DNA of 64,000 nt from Oikopleura dioica (taxonomy: Eukaryota; Chordata; Appendicularia; Copelata; Oikopleuridae). This document shows, piece by piece, positions 22,901 to 32,638 of the stretch. The notes under the pieces were generated by a model that did no database searches, was not told the DNA's origin, and saw only the letters and a list, made by a program, of their open reading frames with translations. Within the stretch, counting starts at the first letter, position 1; the number at the start of each line of letters is the position of its first letter. The DNA lies in contig OU015569.1 in NCBI GenBank assembly GCA_907165135.1, positions 3,596,001 to 3,660,000 of the forward strand, written 5' to 3'. Both the position numbers and the translations under genes were made by a program.

Positions 22901-25900
22901 AAATGAGATATCTGTCGATGAGAGTGAATTCAAAACATTGAAGATCAAGTGTGAGATGCAAGAAGAGATTATTGGCAAAATGGCAAGAAATATTGAGCTC
23001 TTGAAAGCTACTCAGGTAACAGTCAGCTTATAGCCTCCTGGGGACCCTAACTATATTTTTCTTAAATAATTATAGATGCAATAATAAGATTCTCTTTCAG
23101 CATTTCTTGTTCTGTATGACTGATAGAGTTGCATTATTGATAGTTGGCATATTTATTTATATTCGATAACATATCGACGATATGCCAAAGTGCACTTGCA
23201 AGAAGGTTCTCCCATCTTACACTTGTTGCTTTTTACGCTACATATTGTGGCTTGTCCGGTTATGCACTAATCAGGTGGAGAAGGCCTCTATTGAGCGTCA
23301 CCTAATTGCTTCGCTAACTTTCTCGTTCGTATCTATTTCGATCACAAGAAAAGTCAACGCAAATGAATTCGCTTTACTGAATTTTTAGGACCATGACGAA
23401 AGTCTATGTGACTTTTCCCTCAAAGACGAGTTGAACATCACTGATGGGGATACGAACGGCCCTCAAGGAGATGGCCCACTAGTCGACTTTGACCAGCCTG
23501 CGAACAAATCATCAGACTCTATCGAGTCTAAGGACGAAAACGAAAAGGTGGCTCTTCTTGAAGGCACAGTAGCCGAACTGCATAACGAGCTTGAACTTGC
23601 TGAGTCGCGCGTTGCTGAGCTGCTCAAGATGCAGGCTGGCACGAGAAAAGGTGGAAGGGACAACTCCATTTTATTGGAAGTTCGCGATGAGCTCGAGGAA
23701 TGGCTCTCACATACGATTCTTAATTAGCATTATTTTTAATTAACAAACCCTTCTAGTTAAATACCATCAAAATTAAATTTTTATTTCTCACATGTAATTG
23801 ACTGCTTCCCTTGAAGCGGTGAATCATGAATTTCTTGATGACCAGACTGAAAAAGAAATTCTATCTTTCTGGTATAAAATTAAGCCAGGCATCTTAGAAC
23901 GGTAACCTTAATTGATAATTTAGTTTTTAGTCTTCAAATAATGAGTCAATTTATTGTAAATAGAAACCCATTAATATCTTCCGAAACTGTGCCATCCGCT
24001 ACTAGTTGCCGGTCCGTTTCACTGCTACTAGTTGTCGCGTGGGTCGCATTTTTATCCTTCGCGCTCACCGCTAATAGTTGCCGCATAGGCCCCCGCCAAG
24101 GCGAATATAGGGCGCATAACCCGCCGAGAAAGGGCAACTTTTGCTTGAGCGCTGAAGAGAAAGCGCCCGTTTTCACTGCTACTAGTTGTCGCGAGGGTCG
24201 GATTTAGGCGGCAACTAGTAGCGGATGGCACAGTACCTGAAATATGAAACTATGAGTGGGAAGCGGTTATCTTAGTTTTTCCATGTAACCGAAAATGTAG
24301 CGAGCTATTTAAAGGCTGTTAATGACGAAAGAGAATCTCTTCTTCAAAAGTGGAGGAACTTCGTAATGACTTCGCCGCGCTCAAAAATGAACGTGACGAT
24401 CTTCAAGAAGCGCTCAACGAGGTCGAAGAGGAAAAGTTCCGCCTACTTGAAGAGTCAAGCGAATGCGACAATCTGAAGCAACAAATTAAAAATTTGAAAC
24501 AGGAAAGTCAGAAGCTTCAGAACTTGGAGGATGAACTTCACCGCGTCGAGCAAGAGAACCATGACATCCAAGCATTATTCCAGGACGCACAGGAAGAAAT
24601 CAAGTTCCTTTCCGCTGCAAAAATGGAAAATGCAAAGCTTCTTGCCAAGATTGACGATCTCGAAGCGCTGAAAGACCAAGTCGACGACCTGGAGCAAGAT
24701 AAACGCGAGCTCGATTTCAAAATCTCACAGGGGTACGATAAATCTCAAAGGGGATGGTATTAAATAATTTTTTCAGCTCTGATGTGATGAACAAGCTGAG
24801 AACTGACAAGTCTCATCTCGAGAACGAAGTTTCGAATCTTAACAAGAAGCTCATTGCAAATGAGGTGCGCCAACAAGAGCAGCAACAAACTATTAATGAG
24901 CTGCTGAACCAAATTCAAACGAACAGAGCTGATGTTGAGCACAACAAATCTCACGCGCGAGAGCAAGAGAGCATGTTCATCAAACAGCAAAACAGTAAGA
25001 TGGAGGAAATCAACGATCTCCGACAAGCTCTCACAACCGCCGAATCCGTCAAAGAAGACCTGTCTGGCGAGAATTTCCTTCTAAAACAACGGGTCACAGA
25101 GCTCGAAAACCAATTAGGTCAAATGGCGCATGAAGCCGAGCTGAGTGCGACGGGAGAAGACCTAATGGCTCGCTTGCAACACGAGCTTGATCAGCAAGAT
25201 GCGCTCGACATGCAACTTCTCGGACATCTAACTGGAGAAAAACAGAATCAAGAGAGTGGTCCGCAATTGGACGGACGCATCCAGTCTCTTCTTGACCGAA
25301 TTCACGAAGAGGGCGTTTCTATTTTGGCACTTTCAGAAGCTCAAGCTCTCCGAGGCGATAACGACATTGCCCAGCATCGCGCCGAATCTTCGTATCGCCG
25401 ATTGGAACTCGAACTAGAACAGGTTGATAGAATCGAGAATTTCATTTGGTAACAGTATATAGGAGAAAATTTTGAACCGCGATCTGCAAGAAGCCGTGGA
25501 GCGTGAACAACATCGTCTCAAGGAAGCGGAAATGACTGCCGATTCCGACAAGCGGCAGATTGAGCTGCTTTCATCCAAACTTGCACGAGCCAGGTAAGCA
25601 GCCACAGTTCAAGGTTCCCACATGACTCGCCATTACTTACTCTTGGCATATAAGTAACTGTCAAATCTAACCGTTTTGGCATTATTTGTTCCTTTCTTGT
25701 GTTCCCATCGAAGGACTTTAGCGCTCGCAGCGCTGGCCCGTTGGCGCCCCCAACATTATTCAAAATTTTCTTATAAAAGCACAAAGACAAACATAAATGT
25801 ATTATATTCACATTTATCAGAAGTCAAAGCATAACTAGAATATTTCAAATGCGCTTTCCTCTTTTCTTCTTTCTACAGAGCACTGTTTTTGGAATTCCCT

Positions 25901-28900
25901 TTGGAACAGCGACTTCACTGGCTCGATCAGCACCTCACAGCTCTGCCAGTTCGCGCTTTCATCCTACTCCGACCCACTTCTCTCAGGAAGAAGTCGAAAA
26001 ATCCTGACCAACATATTGACTAGCAAGTGCTCAACCCCGCAAAAAGAGCGCACCGTGCCTCGTCGACAATTCACAGTTCCGAATTCTCTCCGAATGCGAC
26101 AGTTTCGATCCTACCATATGGAATCAGCGTGATTTCACTTTACTACGCCTTCAATTTCTGATACACTTTCTCACTGCTACAATAAGACTTCAATAATAAA
26201 ATATTTTAAATTCGACTTTTTATTCTTATTCGAAAATATACCCTATAAAGAAATTTTGCGTCGATGGACGCAATTCTTGAAAAATCGGTAATTTATTCGG
26301 CTTATTTTGGAATAAATTATAGAAATTTTTGTTTTTCACGTTCAATGACATCTAATAATATCATGATACCTTTGTAAATATATTTATTGACTCGGTGATC
26401 TTCCCCTTTCGGAAGCTTAAGGGTACTACCTTCGATTTCCCCAACTTTAGCCTTGAATAACCCTTAGCATGGCATGGATAGCGGGTATCATATGGCCTTT
26501 AAAAGTTTAACTATCTTAGATCTTTAATCTGTCAGAGGCGTTTTCGAATAGCTCAATGAAAAGTCGGCGAATTTCTAGCTTAAACATATCATTGTTGCAA
26601 AAAAAGACTGAATAAACGGCGAAATAGCTCGAAAAGTAGCTTTATAATTCAGCCTGATTTTATTTTTTATGTGTAAATTAAACCTTCATCTTAAAAATGA
26701 CAGAAGGTTTTTTTGATTGAAAAAGGAAAAATACCAAAATTAATTTTTTGAAAATTATGTCTCTATGATTTTGCTAAAATTGAGCATTTTTCAAAATTTG
26801 GCGACGCATTTTTGTCTCTAGAAGCTGAAATATCTTAGTTCAATAATTAAAGAAGTCACCATAATCCGTATCTTGTTCTGAGCTTCAAAACGAGCCCTTA
26901 TTTGGAAGAATCGGACACCAAAAAATTTTTCGGAAAAAATACTTTCTAGTACAGAAATCAATTAAAACTCTAATTATTATGAAAACGCTTGACGTTATGA
27001 ATGAAACGTTCGGACCTTTTTTGATCAAAATTTCATGAGGAATTCATTTCCGATGAAAAATTTAACATAACCGGTCATTGGGGTGATCGACGGTAGTACC
27101 CTTAAGCTAAAACTAAAGTTTCAAGGAATTGGGACGAATTTCGATGAATAAATTTGTTTTGACATACCTTATTTTCCTTTTTAGCCAAGATCATGGCGAC
27201 AAATGCCTCGAAGTCTCCCGATGTCTAGCGGATATTGAAATGCTCAAAGAAGAGATTGAGGCTAAAAGCCAACAACTCGAGCATAGTCAACAGGTGAATC
27301 GAGCAATCCTAGCTGATATTTAACGTTGAATAAAGGTCGTTGATACGCTTCGTAAAGATTCCGAAGAAATGCGAAACGAATTTTCGAAATTCGATGCGAA
27401 AGCTCTGGCCTACGATGAGCAATCCCAGGTAAGTCGAGAGAAATGCCATGAAAGTCTTGTCCGGCTCTTTTATAACATAATGTTTTTACAGGAAATGTTA
27501 AAAACGGATTGTTGAAGTGTATAATTTTTTCAAGCTATTCTTTTTTACCGCTTTCTTTCACTAACGATAAAGTAGTGGGTGCTCGAACTAGTGTAGAGGT
27601 GCTTGAATGTAGATCTAATAAGGTGTGCGAGTGGATAACGATAAAATACGTACACGGTAAGTTAGTGAAATTTCTAGGTCGAAGTTCGAACAGGCTCACA
27701 AAATCAAAGTGGTACTCACTTTCACGATTCTTACTCAAATTATTCTTCCCATTCTCGCTCCTCCTCCGATCTTTCTTCACTCTTCTTTGATTCATAGGAA
27801 ACTGATTTCAGCTCCTCTATCTCTTCTTTTCTTTCTTTCAAAAAGATTTTGAATATACGTATAAACAATCCCTGAGTATATAAATTTAAAAAAGACTCGG
27901 CAATAGTTCCTTTCAATAAAATAAGCCGTCAATTTATTTAAATTTCAATTAGGACTTTGTTCGACGACTTAAAACTGTTCAAGAAGAAAAACATCTGCTT
28001 ACCACCGCTGTTACGCAAGAACGGGACGAGAACTCTAGGTAATTTTCATTCTTTCATCGCAATCATTTTAAAACGCGCTCTAGACTCAGCGCAGAATTGA
28101 GACAAGCTCAACTAGTGATTGAAGACCTCAAGTCCAACAACTCCGCAGATCAACGAAAGCTCGAGCAATGCGTACAGCGCGCTCGCGAGTCTGAAGCGTC
28201 TGAGAAGAAACTCAATGGTACGCTCCATCGGGAACTCGTTGTAGAACAGGAGAATTCAATCAAACTCCGTCAGAAAATACGGGATCTGGAACAAGCTCTA
28301 ACTGATACCGAATCTGGTACGACGGATGAAGTTGATGGACTTAAATCACAAATCTACGAGTTCAAACTTGCTCTTGAATCAGCCCGCGTCGACGGACAAA
28401 AAGCAGCGTCAGAGCGCGACCAGCAGATCGAAGAAAACTCATGGCCATGGCGAAGGTTGACGGACTGATTAAAAAGGAACAACGACTACAGGCTCACATT
28501 CGCTCGCTTGAGCTTCGCCTCCAAAACGCTTCTTCTGCGAATTCTGATCTCTCTTCCAATGACGGAGAATCCGACAAGCAGAATCTTTACCAAGTCCGAT
28601 GCGGACTTGAGGCTTGCCGCCAACAGCTCGGCGCACTCGCGTCGCGTCTCATGGTCGCTGCAGTGCGAAACGATAACGATGAGCTCAAGGCTTCCAAGGA
28701 AGAAATCACAGAAGCCCATCGAAATTTGGCGTTTTACGCTCGTCTCATCAACTCCTCGCGAAGCTCTAAGCGCGCCCAAGACACTGGCCTCCTCGAAGAG
28801 CGACTCCGTGACCAATTGACGAACCTGAAACTCAACTCTGATCGACTTCATGAGTTGCAAGCGGAAGTATCGTCAGACTCACAGTCTCTATCTGAGTTCA

Positions 28901-29492
28901 AACTTCGCAGTGAGACACAAAGGAAGCAAATTGATCAGTTGACAGCTGATAAACTCGCCCTTCAAAACAAGCTCGATGAAATAAAACTTACCGCTCCTGA
29001 TCAGTGGACCAACGAGAATTCTGCTTCTGCCACTCAATCGCTCGCCAGGAAGCAGCAAAAAACATACGAGCGGTACGCGCGAGCAGAATCCTCACGCAAG
29101 GCTCTCGTGTACCAGAAAAAGTACCTCCTGCTCACAATCGGAGGCTTCCAAAACACGGAGCAGGTCACACTCGCGACCCTTTCGAAAATTGGTGGCTTCA
29201 AGAATCCAGCAGAGGAGAAAGCTCCACTCTCGCCAAAAAGACGATTTATTGCTGCCGCTAACGCTGTTATTGCTATCACTAGGTAATATCGCTTTATGTT
29301 TTTACTTCTTCAATTTATATTTTAGGCTGAAATTCTTAACCCGAACCTGGGTTAAGCGTATCACCAAAAACCGCTCTCACTCGTCGAAGGATGCGCTTCA
29401 AATCGCCCTGACGTAAGAACTCTTCCTTGATTTCGTCTTTAAATTTTTTTAGCAATCGATTGAATTACGACCAGGAACGAGGCGTCTATTAA
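10915..29492 (+). CDS. Giant coiled-coil protein with C-terminal PACT domain (pericentrin/AKAP9 family)
   Basis: A scaffold of the kind that anchors gamma-tubulin complexes and signalling kinases at centrosome or Golgi. The first exon probably starts MADKAATKKKFFDKMKEHL at 10915. About twenty-five exons follow, nearly all Glu/Lys/Gln-rich heptad coiled coil; the largest (about 16112-18319) codes for over 700 residues, and others lie at 18767-19813, 19828-20363, 22282-23014, 24777-25440 and 28085-29282. The diagnostic part is near the end: RYARAESSRKALVYQKKYLL then LTIGGFQNTEQVTLATLSKI, the PACT domain that targets AKAP9 and pericentrin to centrosomes. The last exon ends NYDQERGVY. PACT alone does not separate AKAP9 from pericentrin, so no symbol is given. 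Oddities: several junctions lack GT donors (around 15036, 15318 and 15535) and a one-base frame change is needed near 28432. AATAAA is at 29632. Confidence 0.9.
12424..13991. other. Long intron of the PACT-domain gene with possible nested insertion
   Basis: A 1.57-kb intron, thirty times the local norm. It contains the separate reading frame at 12708-12860, a perfect 9-bp hairpin at 13047-13068, and two diverged copies of a unit with CTACTTGCAAATT (about 13650 and 13829). The AT-rich, repetitive middle looks like old transposon sequence. It ends with a normal TTTAG acceptor at 13991. Confidence 0.5.
12708..12860 (+). CDS. Unrecognised ORF or first exon nested in an intron
   Basis: The frame reads MSEDSLGYFVHIDGKAIPIK and then RKRKADPNSERLNKTISFP, with good codon-like composition and a basic nuclear-localisation-like stretch PIKRKRK. 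Right after FP comes GTGAGT, an excellent splice donor at about 12826, so this looks like the first exon of a gene or transposon product lying inside the PACT gene intron. It is not coiled coil and does not resemble the host protein. No following exon could be identified with confidence in the rest of the intron. Confidence 0.35.
   Translation: MSEDSLGYFVHIDGKAIPIKRKRKADPNSERLNKTISFPVSAHRIFSLYL
14064..14940. other. Intron of the PACT-domain gene, nothing recognisable
   Basis: An 880-bp AT-rich intron. One 67-codon frame (14218-14421) lacks family features. A short stretch near 14650 resembles the D-arm of a tRNA but has no matching B box, so no RNA gene is called. The acceptor TTAACCCAG lies just before the exon starting EMEQERERLAKERR. 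Confidence 0.4.
21286..21331. repeat. Perfect 11-bp inverted repeat in an intron
   Basis: GCCCCTTTGTG at 21286-21296 is matched exactly by CACAAAGGGGC at 21321-21331, with a 24-nt loop. It lies in the 200-nt intron between two coiled-coil exons of the PACT gene. It is more GC-rich than its surroundings and could be an RNA hairpin or a relic of a small transposon. Confidence 0.6.
21528..22281. other. Intron of the PACT-domain gene, nothing firm
   Basis: A 750-bp intron, AT-rich apart from a patch near 21695-21740 (GGGACGCGTTTCGGCATC then AAACGTGCCTTCATCAGCCC) that has frames open on both strands but no recognisable protein. It may be an old insertion; no terminal repeats were found. Confidence 0.35.
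23987..24233. mobile_element. Inverted-repeat element with CTACTAGTTG units (247 bp)
   Basis: The ends are a near-perfect 25-bp terminal inverted repeat: CTGTGCCATCCGCTACTAGT on the left and its complement, ending GTAGCGGATGGCACAG, on the right. Inside, a block starting TTTCACTGCTACTAGTTGTC occurs twice with few changes, and further degenerate copies give about five units in all. It lies in an intron of the PACT gene. No clear target duplication is visible. There is no transposase, so it is a non-autonomous element of unknown superfamily. Confidence 0.75.
25592..27183. other. Largest intron of the PACT-domain gene
   Basis: A 1.6-kb intron between coiled-coil exons. Most of its second half is the inverted-repeat element at 26417-27105. 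The first half contains a small GC-rich patch near 25720-25755 and otherwise AT-rich sequence without coding character. Confidence 0.5.
26417..27105. mobile_element. TTAA-flanked inverted-repeat element (689 bp including TTAA)
   Basis: The left end reads TTAAGGGTACTACCTTCGAT and the right end is its complement, ending GGTAGTACCCTTAA. The pairing continues inward through CCCCAA/TTGGGG, giving about 30 bp of terminal repeat with three or so mismatches. TTAA on both sides is the target-site duplication typical of piggyBac-type transposons, although a GGG start is unusual for that group. The interior is AT-rich and has no transposase frame, so it is non-autonomous. Confidence 0.75.
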
Positions 29493-29631
29493 AGTCCCAT
29501 TTATTTTCTTCACATATTTTTTCACATCTGTTCACACCATATTAACGATTTGTTTCTTTTATCAAAGCCCACCAAGAAGTAGTCTTTTACTGATAACTAT
29601 GACTCCAACATCACTTACTGCCCTTTTTGTT

Positions 29632-29637
29632 AATAAA
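29632..29637 (+). terminator. Polyadenylation signal of the PACT-domain gene
   Basis: AATAAA 140 bases after the stop codon and about 100 bases before the next gene starts. It is the only such hexamer in this gap. Confidence 0.55.
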
Positions 29638-29740
29638 TTTTTCAATATTATTACCATTTCTCGGCTTCTGTGAGTATCTGAATCATACAGAGCATTATGT
29701 TTTGTCTTCTTTGCAGCTATGCAATGAATATTTTTTGTAG

Positions 29741-30614
29741 ATGAACACTAAAATTGTCTCTCGAGCATTGTGCCTCGAGTTGCGAACGTACTCCCTCAAG
29801 CCCGAAGCCTTTCCAAAGGAAAAGTCTTGGCAATCTCCTCTATGATTTCAGTAGGACATCAATCTAAGGAAGGCCTTGGTAGTTCTTTTTAGAGCCCTTT
29901 GTAGGCGCAACTGTGTCGCCTTTTGATTTTATGTTTTTTTTTTAATCCGAAATGGAGAAATATGGAGATTTTTGGAAAGTACCTAGCATTGACGAACGAA
30001 AAATTTCACCTGAGAACGGCACATTCAAAATTGAATGGATTCTGGCTTCATGAGCTCGGCGGCCTTAACTCGGTAAGTGCTTTCTTGTTTTTTTTTGAAA
30101 GCTAACAATGCGGAATAAGAGAAGTACTTGAAAGATTAATTTCTTTTGTTCTATTATGTAACTGTTTTTTTTTCTTTTATTCTTGTTTTATTACCTTCAC
30201 TGGAGGAATGCAAACTTTTCTTAGGTTACGCATTTATGGGAATACGATTCACTGGAGCACCGTGCGCAGGTGCGCGATTCACTCAGTGTCGATAAAAGTT
30301 GGATCTCTGAGTATGTCGTGAGTCTTCTTCCCATGCTGGCTGAACAAGTCAACTCAGTTGTCTACGAGCCCGAGTGGGCGCTTCCACTCAAGTCAAATAC
30401 CAGAAAAGGTCCATTCATGATGGAACGTATCACCCTCGCTGGGGAAGCCCGTGACAACGAAGAACTAGTCAAGGCGCTTGTCGTCGAAAAGCTTGACGCT
30501 TACAACCTGACGAACGTGCTCTTCACGGATGTTGGACCAAACAACCAAGGAATGCAGTTTCAAAGTTATTTAGACTCCTTGAAATGTATGCTGTCTAAGC
30601 GAGAGCGCAGATAA
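29741..30614 (+). CDS. NIPSNAP3: NIPSNAP3-like protein
   Basis: NIPSNAP proteins are small dimeric alpha/beta-barrel proteins, mostly mitochondrial; some act in mitophagy signalling, and the molecular role of NIPSNAP3 is unclear. The start directly follows TTTTTTGTAG. Exon 1 gives ALCLELRTYSLKPEAFPK; exon 2 (29980-30072) gives YLALTNEKFHLRTAHSKLNG then FWLHELGGLNS; exon 3 (30225-30614) gives VTHLWEYDSLEHRAQVRDSL and the rest. The motifs ELRTY, HLRTAHS, GFW and HxWEYDSLEHR are the family signature. To link exon 1 and exon 2 with the usual 17-residue spacing, an intron with GA...AG ends (29819-29979) is required; reading on without splicing hits a stop. AATAAA is at 30876-30881. Confidence 0.88.
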
Positions 30615-30911
30615 CTGCTGTCTCAAGTTCTTATCAGTGTTTTTTGATAGCACCAGGTCAAAATGTCTGTCTTCAACTCAATACTCGTAGTGTTTGCTCT
30701 CAATTCAAGTTAGCATAACTTTCTTATGGTTTACATAAATTTCTTTTGATTTATTAAAATCCCAGAGAGAGTTCATATTTCGGCCATTTTCAAGTATACG
30801 TATTGTTTGATTGTTTATATTTCATTGTGGAAAATTTCGTCTGTTTGACTAAAGTCTGCCAGACACTGGGAGACTAATAAATTTTTTACGATTCATTTTT
30901 ACTATTTCTGC
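30615..30911. other. 3' region of NIPSNAP3-like gene
   Basis: AT-rich trailer ending in the polyadenylation signal at 30876-30881 and the left target duplication (30904-30911) of the adjacent inverted-repeat element. No gene seen. Confidence 0.5.
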
Positions 30912-31514
30912 CTGGGCTCGGCAAACTGTGTCAGGAACAGACACAGGAACAGGAAAAAAATATTCTGTCCCATATTTTACACAGGTACACAGGTCAGGAA
31001 GCAAAAATATCCTGATTTTAGACAGGTACTCAGACAGGTTTTTTCACACAGCTTATCAAACAGGTTACACAGGTCAGGACCTGCCTGAACAGGTCTGAGC
31101 GGGTCAGAAAACAGGAAACAGGCCCTGTGACAGGACAAAAAACAGGAAATTTCTGAGAAAAAATATTACAAAGAAACAAAATGACGCGAATTTATCGGTT
31201 ATTTTGATTGTTGTACTCTTTTTCACGTGTTTCGCTGTTGATTTCTTTATACATTTTCCCTGACTTATGCAGTTCCTGACCTGGTTACACAGGAACCTGT
31301 CTATGGTCAGGACCTGAGCGGGAAACACAGGCCTGTTTTAGACAGAAACAGGGACAGGGACAGCAAAAGAAAAATTTTTCCCCCAATTTTACACAGGTAC
31401 ACAGGACAGGACCAAATTATTACCCGATTTTAGACAGGTACTCAGACAGGTTCCCCAAAAACAGGAAACAGGACCTGTGACAGGTTTTTACACAGCTCAG
31501 TTTGCCGAGCCCAG
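30912..31514. mobile_element. Inverted-repeat element, GGGCTCGGCAA family, copy B (603 bp) with 8-bp target duplication
   Basis: The left end is CTGGGCTCGGCAAACTGTGT and the right end is the complement, closing with GTTTGCCGAGCCCAG. Perfect 8-bp duplications ATTTCTGC flank it at 30904-30911 and 31515-31522. The interior is packed with imperfect tandem and inverted units of ACAGG type (for example ACACAGGTACACAGG and CAGGTACTCAGACAGG), so both halves can fold onto each other. An 8-bp duplication is typical of hAT transposons. There is no transposase frame, so it would need a transposase supplied elsewhere. It is the longest and best-preserved of three family members here. Confidence 0.85.
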
Positions 31515-31884
31515 ATTTCTGCGAAGTGGAAAAGTGAAAATGAATTGACTTCTGTTTACACCGCTGATACACAAGACGAGAGATCAATGATTAACTCGCC
31601 AGACTCGCTATTTACTGTTTGCCCATTAGTGTTCTTCGAGAAATTCTTGCGGGGTAGTGCGACTCGCGACTTTGTTGTCAGTGGGGACAGTGGTTACTGT
31701 ATGATTACCTCGTCTGCATGACGAGAACCGTTCGAAGTACAAAATAACATATTTAATCAATGAGTGTTCTATTGAGTGTTTCCTCCGATCTCTATAAGGT
31801 CATGTGATTGAACCGCCTCCAGGCACTGGGATCTTGAATACATTTAATTAACTGCATGGATAGTAACGCTTATCTGGCGTGGCA

Positions 31885-32121
31885 ATGAGCTGTCCGACTT
31901 CTGCGGCTGGCATCGACAAGGTTAGTTTGGTACTGTGGCTATCGCAGTTCATATTTGCTCTCGTGAACAATGTGAGCTTAAAAAATTCTGAGCCCCCCGA
32001 GCGCTCAGCGCCCACTAATTCGGAATCCCGACGCGATGAGTCTGTCTCGCACAACGAAGACACGACGAAGAGTGAGGCGACTTTTAAGCAGCCGTCCAGA
32101 AGTGGACTGAGCACTTTTTAA
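31885..32121 (+). CDS. Possible small single-span membrane protein
   Basis: A 78-codon frame starts MSCPTSAAGIDK, then has a hydrophobic stretch VSLVLWLSQFIFALVNNVSL, then a Ser/Glu/Lys-rich tail ending PSRSGLSTF. An apparent GT...AG intron inside (31921-31976) would destroy the frame, so the unspliced form is the only one that reads through. The opposite strand is also open over this stretch, which weakens the case. I do not recognise the product. Confidence 0.25.
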   Translation: MSCPTSAAGIDKVSLVLWLSQFIFALVNNVSLKNSEPPERSAPTNSESRRDESVSHNEDTTKSEATFKQPSRSGLSTF

Positions 32122-32638
32122 TCAGTTTTTTAAGCCTCTAACAAACAAGGAATTGTCCAGAGAGAGACAATCGTGATGAAAGGAGCCCCCTGGTGCCCCA
32201 CCAACAATTAAAGAGAACTGCTCGCTGATTACATCGTCAAAATCAGAATTCAACGGTGCCCAATCTTACCTACTGATAGTAGCCCGCTAACTTATTCTAA
32301 TCAATTTTTCCTTGATATAACCGCTAAAGAAACCATCATTTATATTTCTGTACGAAGAACTATTCACGCTCATTTACATTATCGAACAAAAAGTGTCCCC
32401 GTGCCCCCTCTATTCACTCTTGGATGAGTGGACTTATGAGTAGGATTCTTTCACTTCGCTCCTATAAAACCTCTGAACAATCAATCATTTTCTTTAAATG
32501 ATCTTTCTTTTAACAAGTTTTTTTTCTTTCCGAAGTACTTGTTCATCGCCCCCTTTTCCATTCAGAAAGAGACAGAGAGAAAAACTCAATCGAAATCGGA
32601 AAAAGTTAGAAGCAACTCAGCTTGCTAAATATTACAAG
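32122..32638. other. Upstream region of the RING-finger gene
   Basis: No gene seen. An open stretch from 32498 runs into the gene in the same frame, but its Ser/Phe-rich start (LLTSFFSFRS) looks like untranslated leader or intron. I prefer the start at 32639, just after TACAAG. Confidence 0.4.

Noticed and set aside
30940-31500. ACAGG-rich repeats considered as a CRISPR-like array or telomeric repeat
   Set aside because: Units are imperfect with no constant spacers, lie between inverted termini with a target duplication, and the genome is eukaryotic.
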